A DNA stretch of 64,000 nucleotides from Actinoplanes missouriensis 431 (GTDB lineage: Bacteria; Actinomycetota; Actinomycetes; Mycobacteriales; Micromonosporaceae): contig NC_017093.1 of assembly GCF_000284295.1 (NCBI RefSeq), forward strand, positions 3,782,001 to 3,846,000, given 5' to 3'. Below, piece after piece: positions 24,484 to 34,721 of this stretch (positions are counted from its first letter, which is position 1; the number at the start of each line of letters is the position of its first letter). The translations under genes were made by a program, and so were the position numbers. The notes below the pieces were generated by a model. It was not told the origin of the DNA and did not search any database. It saw only the letters and a list, made by a program, of their open reading frames with translations.

Positions 24484-26303
24484 TCGACGACGTAGACCGG
24501 CTGGCCCACCTTCGTCATGTCCGCGGCCTCGCCGACCCCGTTGACGACGTGGTTGATGACGCCGGCGCTGAGGTTGACGGTCATGATGTGGTGCAGCTTG
24601 ACGCCGGGCGTCTTCGGAACCTCGAAACCGTTCTCGGTCTCGATCGTCGGGTTGTTCTGGTTGAAGACGTAGACGCCCCCGCCGTACAGGGAATGGATCT
24701 TGACCTTGGATCCGACCTTGTAACCGGCGTAGCCCTTGACCTTGCCGTTCATCCAGTCGGCCTGCGTCGGCGGGTCGTAGGGGAGCTCGTTCTGGTAGAG
24801 CACGGTGGTGCCGCGCTCGCCGTTCCAGACGGTGTTGTACTTCTGGAAGTGCTCGACGAACAGCCCGGTCGCGGTGACGTCGTCGCCGTTGATGACGGCG
24901 CCGTAGCGTCCGGTGTTGGTGCGCCACCGGTCGGTGTCACCGTTGACGCCCTCGGTGAACCCCTCGACGCCGTGGTCGCCACGCCACACCCAGGTGTGGT
25001 CGATGAGGACGTCGTCGCTGTTCACCTCGAGCGCGATGTTGGTCTTGCCGATGTGCGGGCCGCCGACCCGGAAGTAGACGTCCTGCAGCGTGGTCGGGTT
25101 GTTCGGGTTCGACAGGCCGTGACCATGCTTCGAGCCGACCCGGAGCAGAACGGGCGACTCCTTGGTGCCGGCGTCGATGGTCACGCCGGCCACGACGATG
25201 CCGGGCACGTCCGCGACGTTCAGCGGGGTAGAGCCGTTGACCGCGGTCAGCGTGGCGTGGCCGAGACCGAGCACCACGGTGTTCGGGCGCCAGACCTCGA
25301 TCGAGCGCGCGATGTCGTAGACGCCGGGCGTGAGCAGCAGGTGCTTGCCGAGCGCCAGCGCCAGGTTGATCTTCGTGACCGAGTCGCCGGGCTTCGCGAC
25401 GTAGAAGTCCGACAGCGGGATGGTCCGGCCCGGACCGCCCCACGAGACGCCGCTGGTGTTGCGCTGCGCGGCGGGCACGCGAACCTGGTACTTGCCCTTG
25501 GCGTCGACGAACAGGTACGGCTTCTCCCGGCTGACCGGGGTCTTCTCCAGGGTGGTGTACTGCGGGTCCGGGAAGGTCGCGTCGTCCGGGGCGCCCTCGA
25601 CGCCCGAGAAGACCTGGTTCCAGACCGCGTTCGACCAGCTGGCGACCTGGCTGTTGCGGGTCAGCCACTGCTGCTGCGAGCCGTTCGTGGTGGCCGGCAG
25701 CTTGGAGTCGGCGATGAAGCCGCCGCTCGCGTACTGCGGGCCGGCCGTGCAGTAGTCCATCAGCGACAGGCCACCGCCGGTGAACTGCACCCGGCGCAGC
25801 GAGGTGGCCTGCGAGACCGCCCAGAAGTTCGCCGTCGACCGGCAGCCGTCCTGGCCGGCCGCATTGATGTTGACGGTCAGGTTGGAGACGGTACGCCAGA
25901 AGTTGACCAGGGCCAGGCAGTTGTCAGCGGTAAGGCAGCGGTTGTAGACCTCCACCTTGCCGTTGATCACCACGTCGCCGGGGGTGGCGCCGAGGCCGGT
26001 CACCTCGGTGTAGTAGCCGACCTTGATCTGCAGCGGCTGCTCGGCGGTGCCGTAGGTGCCGGGCTTGAACAGGTACGCGTACCGCTGCGTACCCATCTCG
26101 TTGTTGACCTGCGCGGCGTGCGTGGCGTCCAGGGTCGCCTGGATCTCGCTGACCGGCATGCTGGGGTCGAAGACGGTGACGTTCGGGCCGAGGTTGGGCG
26201 CGGCTGAGGACGGCGTGGCCGCGGCTGGGCTGGCCGAAACGCCGGCAACCGCGAGCACGAGACCGAGAGCGAGAGCTCCGGCGGTGGTGCGGCGTCGCGT
26301 CAT
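24474..26303 (-). CDS. Secreted right-handed beta-helix protein (pectate-lyase/GH55-like)
   Basis: A 609-residue exported protein with a Sec signal peptide MTRRRTTAGALALGLVLAVA ending near AAAT. The body shows repeated beta-helix rungs such as NTVVLGLGHATLTAVNGST, GIVVAGVTIDAGTKES and DVLIDHTWVWRGDHGVEG, characteristic of pectate lyases and GH55 beta-1,3-glucanases. Actinobacterial members are often misnamed adenylyl cyclase. No catalytic residues can be assigned with confidence. The internal ATG is preferred to one 15 codons upstream because a full signal peptide starts there. Polysaccharide binding or cleavage is likely. Confidence 0.75.
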   Translation of the reverse strand: MTRRRTTAGALALGLVLAVAGVSASPAAATPSSAAPNLGPNVTVFDPSMPVSEIQATLDATHAAQVNNEMGTQRYAYLFKPGTYGTAEQPLQIKVGYYTEVTGLGATPGDVVINGKVEVYNRCLTADNCLALVNFWRTVSNLTVNINAAGQDGCRSTANFWAVSQATSLRRVQFTGGGLSLMDYCTAGPQYASGGFIADSKLPATTNGSQQQWLTRNSQVASWSNAVWNQVFSGVEGAPDDATFPDPQYTTLEKTPVSREKPYLFVDAKGKYQVRVPAAQRNTSGVSWGGPGRTIPLSDFYVAKPGDSVTKINLALALGKHLLLTPGVYDIARSIEVWRPNTVVLGLGHATLTAVNGSTPLNVADVPGIVVAGVTIDAGTKESPVLLRVGSKHGHGLSNPNNPTTLQDVYFRVGGPHIGKTNIALEVNSDDVLIDHTWVWRGDHGVEGFTEGVNGDTDRWRTNTGRYGAVINGDDVTATGLFVEHFQKYNTVWNGERGTTVLYQNELPYDPPTQADWMNGKVKGYAGYKVGSKVKIHSLYGGGVYVFNQNNPTIETENGFEVPKTPGVKLHHIMTVNLSAGVINHVVNGVGEAADMTKVGQPVYVVDYP

Positions 26304-26421
26304 GCGGAGGGTTCCCTTCCGTAACAAGATCGCAATGATCCCGGTCACAGAAGCAATCCTCGAACCTCGATGTCAAGGGCATCGATCCGGCATACCGGGG
26401 TGCACCGGGGCGAGACACCCG

Positions 26422-26433
26422 GGTTCCGGAACC
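26422..26433. promoter_or_regulatory. 12-bp palindrome upstream of the beta-helix gene
   Basis: The perfect palindrome GGTTCCGGAACC lies about 120 bases before the secreted beta-helix gene and about 50 bases beyond the stop of the sortase gene. It could be an operator for either transcript; no cognate regulator is evident. Confidence 0.35.
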
Positions 26434-26483
26434 TCAACGCCTCGAAACCGGTTCCGCAACCGATCCCGGCGTCCCTTACGCCG

Positions 26484-27227
26484 CTATTTTCGCAGCGACG
26501 CGTAAACCACCACGTTGTCCCGATAACTACCCCGGCTGCGGTCGAAGCTCCCGCCGCACGTGATCAGGCGGAGCTCGGGCCGGTCGGTGGCGCCGTAGAC
26601 CTCGTCGGTCGGGAAGGCGTGCTTCGGGTAGGTGGCGACCCGGTAGACCTCGAAGGTGGCCACGGTGCCGTTCTTGCGCCGTACCGTGATGGGGTCGCCC
26701 AGCCGGACCTCCCGCAGCCGGAAGAAGACCGCCGGGCCCTCGCGGGCGCTGTCCACGTGACCGATGATGACCGCCGCGCCCGGCTCACCCGGCGTGGGCG
26801 AGTGCCGGTACCAGCCGGCCGGCGCGTCAGCCGTGAGCGGCGGAACCTCCAGGGTGCCGTCCCGGCGCAGCCCGAGCCGGCTGACCGCGGTGTCCAGCCC
26901 GATGCGTGAGATGGCCAGCTTGACCGGCTCGGAGCGGGCCAGGCTGCCGGGCGCGGCCTTCCTGGGAGTGGCAGAAGCCGGCGGGGGAGCCGGCACGGAG
27001 TCGTCGGAGGCGGCCCCGCCGGTCGCCGTGGCCGGTCGTGTGCCGGGTGTGGTGGGTGCCGGGCGAATCGAGGTCGTGTTCTTCGAAGGCTCCTGGCGTG
27101 CGGGCTCGGCGGCCACCGGTGCGGGGGTCGCCGCCTCGCTCTGCAGCCCCATCGCGGTGCTGGCTGCTCCCAGGACCGCCAGCAGCACGGCAAGCCCCGC
27201 CGCCCGGCGGTCACGAATCTGCGGCAT
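26484..27227 (-). CDS. Class F sortase
   Basis: A 247-residue membrane-anchored cysteine transpeptidase. The N-terminal helix (AGLAVLLAVLGAASTAMGL) is followed by a Pro/Thr-rich spacer and the sortase barrel from about residue 100. Catalytic residues are visible: His in IIGHVDSA, Cys in LITCGGSF and Arg in GSYRDNVVVYA. It would attach a protein or process a sorting signal at the cell surface. The upstream gene, 30 bases away on the same strand, encodes a Gly/Asn-rich membrane protein that often accompanies class F sortases, but it lacks an LPxTG motif, so the substrate is not obvious. Confidence 0.9.
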   Translation of the reverse strand: MPQIRDRRAAGLAVLLAVLGAASTAMGLQSEAATPAPVAAEPARQEPSKNTTSIRPAPTTPGTRPATATGGAASDDSVPAPPPASATPRKAAPGSLARSEPVKLAISRIGLDTAVSRLGLRRDGTLEVPPLTADAPAGWYRHSPTPGEPGAAVIIGHVDSAREGPAVFFRLREVRLGDPITVRRKNGTVATFEVYRVATYPKHAFPTDEVYGATDRPELRLITCGGSFDRSRGSYRDNVVVYASLRK

Positions 27228-27256
27228 GCCGGCTCCGGGCTCGCAGTCGTGGCCGC

Positions 27257-27829
27257 TCAGGCGCGCGGGCGGCGGCCCACCGCGTAGGCGGCCGTGCCGG
27301 ACGCGGCGAGCAGCAGGAACACGCCCATCACCAGGAACGGGACCCGCCGGTCCTCGGCGCCACTGCCGCCACCGGCGTCGACCCCGCCCTTGGGCGTCGG
27401 CGCGGTGGTGGCGCTGCCGTCGTCGCCCCCGCTGCCGTTCCCCTCGTCGTCGTCCCCTCCGTTGTTGCCGCCGCCGTTTTCGCCCCCGTTGTTCCCGCCC
27501 CCGTTGTCTCCGCCGCCGTTGTTCCCGCCCCCGTTGTTCCCGCCGTTGCTCGGGGCGTTTCCGCTCGGGTAGGGATCGACGCCACCCGGATCCGGGCTGC
27601 CGTTGCTCGGCCCGCCGCCGCCCGGGTCGATGCTGGCACCGGGACCGGGATTGCCGCTCGGCCCCGACGAACTTGCCCCCGGCACCGGCTGCCCGGTGTT
27701 GTCACCGTTGTTGTCGCAGGTGGCGAGCACGATGAAGAGCAGAAGCAGCGCCAGGAGCAGCCCGACGCCCAGGGCGATGGCCCGATCACGGCGCCCACGG
27801 CGCGCCGGTGCCGCGTGACTGTAGGACAC
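27257..27829 (-). CDS. Gly/Asn-rich double-pass membrane protein beside the sortase
   Basis: A 190-residue protein with an N-terminal helix (AIALGVGLLLALLLLFIVLA), a long low-complexity external region of NNGGG and DNGGG repeats, and a C-terminal helix (VPFLVMGVFLLLAASGTAAY) with basic tail GRRPRA. The C-terminus has the layout of a sorting signal but no LPxTG-like pentapeptide. The GTG start is chosen because GGAAGG lies just upstream; a GTG nine codons earlier is possible. It probably works with the adjacent class F sortase. Confidence 0.65.
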   Translation of the reverse strand: MSYSHAAPARRGRRDRAIALGVGLLLALLLLFIVLATCDNNGDNTGQPVPGASSSGPSGNPGPGASIDPGGGGPSNGSPDPGGVDPYPSGNAPSNGGNNGGGNNGGGDNGGGNNGGENGGGNNGGDDDEGNGSGGDDGSATTAPTPKGGVDAGGGSGAEDRRVPFLVMGVFLLLAASGTAAYAVGRRPRA

Positions 27830-28137
27830 GAGGTGCCTTCCGCCGAAAACCGGCACATCCCAGTCGGGACGGTGGCCGCCACGTTAGTGACCTCCGAGCC
27901 GCACCGCATCCCCGTGTCCGTGATCAGTCACTTTCAATGTTGCCACCACCGGTTGAATCCGCCCACGCCGGCCGCGATGAGGTCGCACCGAAACGGTTCG
28001 TGTGCTGCAATCCCGGTCCTGGCGTTGATGGATCGCCACGCAGGCGTTGTGTGTGACCTCGTCCCCGCGGCGCCGGCGTTGCGTGTGGCCGTGGCGGTGT
28101 GGCGCGCCCTACGAGGGCTCGGTCTGGGCGCTGGTGA
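27830..28137. other. Intergenic region containing repeat copy B
   Basis: About 310 bases between two minus-strand genes. The central 121 bases are the inverted partner of the 11.1-kb repeat. No gene with a ribosome site is present. Confidence 0.55.
27973..28093 (+). repeat. 120-bp dispersed repeat, copy B
   Basis: Plus-strand partner of the segment at 11114-11233 (minus), about 90% alike by eye over 120 bases. The homology stops near GTGGCCGTGG. Two copies 17 kb apart, in opposite orientation and both intergenic, point to a small dispersed element. Confidence 0.75.
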
Positions 28138-28821
28138 TCAAAGGAGATGGTTCAGGAGCAGGACGAAGGCGACGTGGGTCAGCACTCCGGCTGTGCCGAG
28201 GCTTATCGCGAGGACGGCCATGGGACGGGAACCGGCGAGCCCGCGGACTCCGAGGACGATCGCCAGGATCGAGCAGAGCAGCAGCGGATTGACCAGCAGG
28301 CTGACCGCCCCGACGATCACGGCCCGGTTCCGGACCGAAGCCGCACCGGACCGCCCGTCGTCACCGCCCGCCGGCGAGCCCCACGGCCCGGACGAGGGCC
28401 CGGACGAAGGCCCGGGAGACAGCGCTGACGGGGACGACGGCCCGGAAGGCGGCGCTGACGGGGACGACGGCCCGGAAGGCGGCGCTGACGGGGACGACGG
28501 CCCGGAAGGCGGCGCTGACGGGGACGACGGCACGGAAGGCGGCACGGCCGGCGTCGTGTAACCGAGCTGCGCCGACACCGCGTCGATCGGCTGCATGGAG
28601 TACCCACGCGGGGAAGCGAACGTCGGCCGCGGGCTCGTGTGCGCGCCGGGCAGCGGCTCCCCGGCGGGCGCTGCGGCGGGCATCGCCGGCGGCACCGCTG
28701 CCGCGCCCGGCTGGAGGTGCGCGGTCCACTCCCGGCCGTCCCACCAGCGCAGGGCCGGCAGGCCGTGCGGATCGGTGTACCAGCCGGCGGGCGCCCCCGG
28801 CGGCTGCGCGGGACTGCTCAT
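28138..28821 (-). CDS. DUF2510 membrane protein with PSSPSAPPSG repeats
   Basis: A 227-residue protein. The N-terminus AGWYTDPHGLPALRWWDGRE is the DUF2510 motif (two Trp plus a DP-x2-P-x2-R-W-W-D-G core). The centre has four 10-residue PSSPSAPPSG repeats, and the C-terminus has two transmembrane helices (IVGAVSLLVNPLLLCSILAI and a second after GSRP). DUF2510 modules face the cytoplasm in many actinobacterial membrane proteins and their role is unknown. It stands alone on its strand. Confidence 0.8.
   Translation of the reverse strand: MSSPAQPPGAPAGWYTDPHGLPALRWWDGREWTAHLQPGAAAVPPAMPAAAPAGEPLPGAHTSPRPTFASPRGYSMQPIDAVSAQLGYTTPAVPPSVPSSPSAPPSGPSSPSAPPSGPSSPSAPPSGPSSPSALSPGPSSGPSSGPWGSPAGGDDGRSGAASVRNRAVIVGAVSLLVNPLLLCSILAIVLGVRGLAGSRPMAVLAISLGTAGVLTHVAFVLLLNHLL
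28423..28542. repeat. 30-bp in-frame tandem repeat, four units
   Basis: Four 30-bp units within the DUF2510 gene, the first three almost identical, encoding PSSPSAPPSG. There are no spacers, so it is not a CRISPR. Confidence 0.9.
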
Positions 28822-28996
28822 GGCGGTGCGTCCTTTCCGACCCGGCTGGAATTCCCGATCGGCCCGCCGCCCGAACCTCTGAGGATTACCCCGGCGCCGG
28901 TGGCCCCCGCCGCAGACGAGCGACGGAGGCCACGGGCAGGCGCCGGGAGCCGGCTGCAGACGAGCGGCAGGAGCCGCCCGGTGAGAGCCGGACCGG

Positions 28997-30550
<1,554 letters not shown>

Positions 30551-30672
30551 TCAAGGTTTCCGAATCGCAATCGTAAATTCGGCGTTGCAGGAGCTGCACA
30601 TGCCCATGTCTGGATGTTTAGAGTGCGGAGTCACGACGACCACCTGTGACTCGTTCATACGGAAGGCATGGG

Positions 30673-32274
30673 ATGCGAAGAATCCTTGCGGCCACCATCG
30701 CCGCATCCGTCGGTCTCCTGATCGGAGCCGGCGCGATCCCGGCCACGGCCTCCGCCCATGGCAAGGGGCCGGGGTACACCCCACCCCCGATCGACTGGGG
30801 TAAGTGCGCCAGCGCCGGGCTGAACGCCCGGGGCGCGGAGTGCGGTTTCCTGGTCGTTCCGCTGGACTACGCGAAGCCCAAGGGCGCCAAGATCAAGATT
30901 GCGGTGTCCCGGATCAAGCACAAGTCCAGCGCGGCGCAGTACCAGGGTGTCATGCTCACCAACCCGGGCGGCCCCGGTGGTTCCGGGCTCACGCTGTCGG
31001 TCCTCGGTGAGTACGTGCCGGATAACGCCGGCAGCTACTTCGACTGGATCGGCTTCGACCCCCGCGGCGTCGGCTCCAGCGTTCCGGCGCTGACCTGCGA
31101 CGTGAACTACGCCGGCTACAACCGGCCGTTCTACGTGCCGGTCACCAAGCAGCTCGAGAAGACCTGGCTGGCCAAGGCCAAGGGCTATGCGAAGGCGTGC
31201 GACAAAGCGGGCGGCGCACTGCTCGACCACGTCAAGACCACCGACACCGTGGCCGACATGGAGAGCCTGCGGAAGGCCCTCGGCCAGAAGCAGATCAACT
31301 ACTACGGCTTCTCGTACGGCACGTACCTCGGCCAGGTCTACGCCACGCTCCACCCGGACAAGGTGCGCAAGTTCGTCTGGGACGGCGTGGTGAACCCCGA
31401 GCGGGTCTGGTACGACGCGAACCTCGACCAGGACATCCAGTTCGACAAGAACATGGACGTCTACTTCGCGTGGGTCGCCAAGTACGACTCGATCTACCAC
31501 CTCGGCAAGACCGCCAAGGTCGTGAAGCAGAAGTACTACTCGACCCTCTACTCGCTGATCAAGAAGCCGGCCGCCGGCAAGATCGGTCCGGACGAGTGGA
31601 ACGACATCTTCTCCTCGGCCGCCTACTACGTCTTCGGCTGGGAGGCGACGACCGAGGCGTTCGCCGCCTGGGTCAACGACAAGGACCCGTCGCTCCTGCT
31701 CGAGCAGTACTCCGAGCCGGGCGCCGCGGGCTCCGACAACGGTTACGCCATGTACCTCGCGGTCCAGTGCACCGACGTCAAGTGGCCCACCAACTGGTCC
31801 AAGTGGCAGCGGGACAACTGGAAGATCTACGCGAAGCACCCGTTCATGGCGTGGAACAACGCCTGGTACAACGCTCCCTGCATCACCTGGGGCGCGAAGC
31901 CCGGCAAGCCCGTCGAGATCAACGGCAAGAAGGCTCCGAAGATGCTGCTGATCGCCGAGACGAACGATGCGGCCACGCCGTACTCGGGCGCTCTCGAGGT
32001 CCGCAAGCGGTTCCCGAAGTCGGTCCTGGTCGAGGGTGTCGGCGGCACCACGCACTCCGGCTCGCTGAACGGCATCGCCTGCACGGACAACATCATCGCG
32101 GCGTACCTGGCCACCGGCGACCTGCCGGACCGGGTCCGTGGCAACCGTTCGGACGCGCAGTGTGACCCGGTTCCGCAGCCGGTTCCGGCCGGCGCGCCGG
32201 CGTCGACGTTCTCCAAGCGTTCTGCTCCGGCGGGTCTCCCAGCGGACATCCGCGCGGAGATCGGTGTCCGCTGA
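30673..32274 (+). CDS. Secreted tripeptidyl aminopeptidase-type alpha/beta hydrolase (S33)
   Basis: A 533-residue exported hydrolase of the TAP/SlpD type. The signal peptide MRRILAATIAASVGLLIGAG ends near ATASA. The oxyanion loop is LTNPGGPGGSG, the nucleophile GFSYGTYLG, the acid ETNDAATPY and the histidine GGTTHSGSL, with a C-terminal cap carrying Cys pairs (AVQCTDVKW, GIACTDN). It removes tripeptides from exported proteins or peptides. GGAAGG six bases before this ATG sets the start over one nine codons upstream. A strong terminator follows. Confidence 0.9.
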   Translation: MRRILAATIAASVGLLIGAGAIPATASAHGKGPGYTPPPIDWGKCASAGLNARGAECGFLVVPLDYAKPKGAKIKIAVSRIKHKSSAAQYQGVMLTNPGGPGGSGLTLSVLGEYVPDNAGSYFDWIGFDPRGVGSSVPALTCDVNYAGYNRPFYVPVTKQLEKTWLAKAKGYAKACDKAGGALLDHVKTTDTVADMESLRKALGQKQINYYGFSYGTYLGQVYATLHPDKVRKFVWDGVVNPERVWYDANLDQDIQFDKNMDVYFAWVAKYDSIYHLGKTAKVVKQKYYSTLYSLIKKPAAGKIGPDEWNDIFSSAAYYVFGWEATTEAFAAWVNDKDPSLLLEQYSEPGAAGSDNGYAMYLAVQCTDVKWPTNWSKWQRDNWKIYAKHPFMAWNNAWYNAPCITWGAKPGKPVEINGKKAPKMLLIAETNDAATPYSGALEVRKRFPKSVLVEGVGGTTHSGSLNGIACTDNIIAAYLATGDLPDRVRGNRSDAQCDPVPQPVPAGAPASTFSKRSAPAGLPADIRAEIGVR

Positions 32275-32290
32275 GGATCAGAACCATGCG

Positions 32291-32330
32291 ACGGCCCGGG
32301 CGGGAGCGGATTCCGCCCGGGCCGTTCGTT
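32291..32330 (+). terminator. Rho-independent terminator
   Basis: Perfect 13-bp stem ACGGCCCGGGCGG/CCGCCCGGGCCGT followed by TCGTTT, 17 bases after the peptidase stop and before the convergent ABC-transporter operon. It could stop transcripts from both sides. Confidence 0.85.
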
Positions 32331-32346
32331 TCCCCCGGGTACGGGG

Positions 32347-33126
32347 TCAGCGTGCGGCCGCCGCCTTCTTGGCCAGCTGGATCTGCTCGTACACATGGGT
32401 GCGCAGTTCGACGAAGCGCGGGTCGGCCCGGGTGTGCAGCTGGTCCCGCTCGGCCGGCAGGTCGATCGCCAGCTCGTCCTGCACGACGGTGGGCGAGGAC
32501 GACAGCATCACCACCCGGCGGCCCAGGTAGACCGCCTCGTCGATGTCGTGCGTGACGAACAGGACCGTCACCTTGAGCCGCTGCCACAGTTCGCGGACCA
32601 GGTCCTCCAGGTCGGCCCGGGTCTGCGCGTCGACGGCCGCGAACGGCTCGTCCATCAGCAGCGTCTCCGGCTCGTAGGCGACCGCCCGAGCGATGGCGAC
32701 ACGCTGCTGCATGCCGCCGGAGAGCTGCCACGGGTACGCCGACTCGGTGCCGGTGAGCCCGACCGCGTCGAGCGCCTGCTCGACCAGCTCCTTACGCCGG
32801 GACCTGTCGACCTTCTTCTGCTTCAGCGGCAGCTCGACGTTGTCGCGCACGCTCATCCAGGGGAACAGGCTGCGCCCGTACTCCTGGAAGACGACCGCCA
32901 TGCCCGGCGGCGGACCGGCGACCGCCTTGCCGTTCACCTTCACGTCCCCGCTGGTCGGGTCGAGCAGCCCGGAGACGCAGCGCAGCAGCGTCGTCTTGCC
33001 GCAGCCGGACGGGCCGACCAGACAGACCAGGTCGCCGTTCTCCACGGTGAACGTGAGATCGCGGAGCGCCTCCACCTCGCGGCTCCCGGAGCGATAGACC
33101 TTCCTCAGGCCTTTGACCTCTAACAC
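32347..33126 (-). CDS. ABC transporter ATP-binding protein, TauB/SsuB type
   Basis: A 259-residue ATPase. Walker A is GPSGCGKTTLL, Q-loop VVFQEYGRSLFPW, signature LSGGMQQRVAIARA, Walker B TLLMDEPFAAVD and H-loop VTHDIDEAV. The sequence type is that of nitrate, sulfonate, taurine or aromatic-acid importers. It is the last gene of a four-gene operon running binding protein, two permeases, then ATPase; the neighbouring gene ends 27 bases upstream. Confidence 0.92.
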   Translation of the reverse strand: MLEVKGLRKVYRSGSREVEALRDLTFTVENGDLVCLVGPSGCGKTTLLRCVSGLLDPTSGDVKVNGKAVAGPPPGMAVVFQEYGRSLFPWMSVRDNVELPLKQKKVDRSRRKELVEQALDAVGLTGTESAYPWQLSGGMQQRVAIARAVAYEPETLLMDEPFAAVDAQTRADLEDLVRELWQRLKVTVLFVTHDIDEAVYLGRRVVMLSSSPTVVQDELAIDLPAERDQLHTRADPRFVELRTHVYEQIQLAKKAAAAR

Positions 33127-33153
33127 GGGGTCACCTCGAGCATCATGAACCTC

Positions 33154-33921
33154 CTAGCCGGCCCGGCGCTGCGACTCGCGCAGCCCCTCGTACCACCGCA
33201 GCGCCCGCTTCTCGGCGAGCCGGAACATCAGCGACAGCGCGAAGCCGAGCAGCCCGAGCAGGATGATCCCGCTCCACATCTCGGGGATCGCGAAGCTGCG
33301 CTGGAACTGCACGATGGTGAAGCCGAGACCGTTGCTGGCCGCGAACATCTCGCTGATCACCATCAGGATGATCGCGATGGAGAGCGCCTGGCGCAGTCCG
33401 GCCGCGATCTGCGGTCCCGCCGACGGCAGGATCACCTTGGTGATCCGGGCCGGCCCGGTCACCCCGTACGACCGTGCGGTCTCCAGCACGACACCGTCCA
33501 CCGCGCGGACGCCCTCCACCGTGTTCAGCAGGATCGGCCAGACACAGCCGAAGACGATCACGATGATCTTCATGGTGTCGCCGATGCCGGCGAACAGCAT
33601 GATCACCGGCACCAGGACCGGCGGCGGGATGGCCCGGAAGAACTCCAGCACCGGCTCGCAGACCGCGCGCAGCCGGCGGTTGAGCCCGATCGCGAGCCCG
33701 AGTCCAATCCCGATCAGGGCGGCGAGAAGGTACCCGGCGAGCAGCCGCAGCAGGCTCGGCAGCACGTCGGCCTTCAGCGCGGCGAGCGTCCAGGTGTCGC
33801 CGAAGGCGGTCAGGATGTCGGAGAGCGGGGGAGCGTAGAAGCTCTCGCTGCCCGCGCTGAGGACCCACCATCCGGCGAACAGCACCACCGGCAGGGCCAG
33901 GGCGTAGATCAGCCGTCTCAT
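33154..33921 (-). CDS. ABC transporter permease (BPD inner-membrane), second
   Basis: A 255-residue integral membrane protein with about six helices and the EAA-type loop ETARSYGVTGPARITKVILP, characteristic of the BPD_transp_1 family with TauC/SsuC. It starts at an ATG overlapping the stop of the first permease (ATGA), which places it second. Having two distinct permease genes is less usual than a homodimer and implies a heterodimeric channel. Confidence 0.85.
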   Translation of the reverse strand: MRRLIYALALPVVLFAGWWVLSAGSESFYAPPLSDILTAFGDTWTLAALKADVLPSLLRLLAGYLLAALIGIGLGLAIGLNRRLRAVCEPVLEFFRAIPPPVLVPVIMLFAGIGDTMKIIVIVFGCVWPILLNTVEGVRAVDGVVLETARSYGVTGPARITKVILPSAGPQIAAGLRQALSIAIILMVISEMFAASNGLGFTIVQFQRSFAIPEMWSGIILLGLLGFALSLMFRLAEKRALRWYEGLRESQRRAG

Positions 33922-34721
33922 GCCGGCACCTCCCCGCGGACCGACTGGTGCCAGGCGAGCAGGCGGCGCTCGCCGGTACGAGCCAGCAGGTTGATCAGCA
34001 CGCCGAGGATGCCGGTGACGACGATCAGCGCGTACATGGTCGGCACGGCCTCGGAGGCCTGGGCCACGGCGATGTCCTTGCCCAGCCCCGGCGACCCGAT
34101 CACCAGCTCCGCGGTGATCGCCAGGATGAGCGCCACGGACGCGGCGAGCCGCACGCCGGTGAAGACGTAGGGCAGGGCGGTCGGCCAGAGCACGTGCCGG
34201 ACCCGGGCGGCCGCCGAGAACCGGTAGCTGCGCGCGGTCTCGTAGGCGACCGGGTCCACGTCGGCGACGCCGTAGAGCACCTGGACGAGCACCTGCCAGA
34301 ACGCCGCATAACAGATCAGCAGGAGCGAGGAGCCGATCTCCGTACCGTAGAGAAGGACCGCGAGCGGGATCAGCGCGACCGACGGGATCGGCCGGAGGAA
34401 CTCCACCGTGGAGGCGGTGAGGTTGCGCAGCAGCGGCACGGATCCGATCCCGAAACCGGCGAGCACGCCGGCGCTGACCGCGATCAGCAGGCCCCAGCCC
34501 CAGGCCACCAGCGTGTCCTTCAGCGAGATCCAGAACTGGCCGGTGCCGGCCTCGTCGGCGAGCGCCGAGACGATCGCGCTGGTGGGCGGCAGGAAGCGGT
34601 CGTCGACCAGGCCGAGCGTCGGCAGCAGTTGCACGATGAGGAGCAGCCCGGCCAGGCCGGCCACCCCGAGCAGAGCGGGGTGGTCGAGCCGGGCCGGGCT
34701 GCGGCGGCGAGCCGAGGTCAC
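33918..34721 (-). CDS. ABC transporter permease, first
   Basis: A 267-residue membrane protein with the loop ETARSYRFSAAARVRHVLWP, matching its partner permease. It uses a GTG start whose bases overlap the TGA of the binding-protein gene (GTGA). An in-frame extension of 34 codons upstream lies inside the binding-protein gene and is rejected. It pairs with the other permease in the same operon. Confidence 0.85.
   Translation of the reverse strand: MTSARRRSPARLDHPALLGVAGLAGLLLIVQLLPTLGLVDDRFLPPTSAIVSALADEAGTGQFWISLKDTLVAWGWGLLIAVSAGVLAGFGIGSVPLLRNLTASTVEFLRPIPSVALIPLAVLLYGTEIGSSLLLICYAAFWQVLVQVLYGVADVDPVAYETARSYRFSAAARVRHVLWPTALPYVFTGVRLAASVALILAITAELVIGSPGLGKDIAVAQASEAVPTMYALIVVTGILGVLINLLARTGERRLLAWHQSVRGEVPA

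Noticed and set aside
24549..26207. Plus-strand frame of 552 codons opposite the beta-helix gene
   Set aside because: Val/Arg/Asp-rich composition without hydrophobic core pattern; the antisense gene has a signal peptide and beta-helix rungs.
27257..27829. LPxTG-type sorting signal in the protein beside the sortase
   Set aside because: The C-terminus has a helix and basic tail, but no LPxTG-like pentapeptide could be found.
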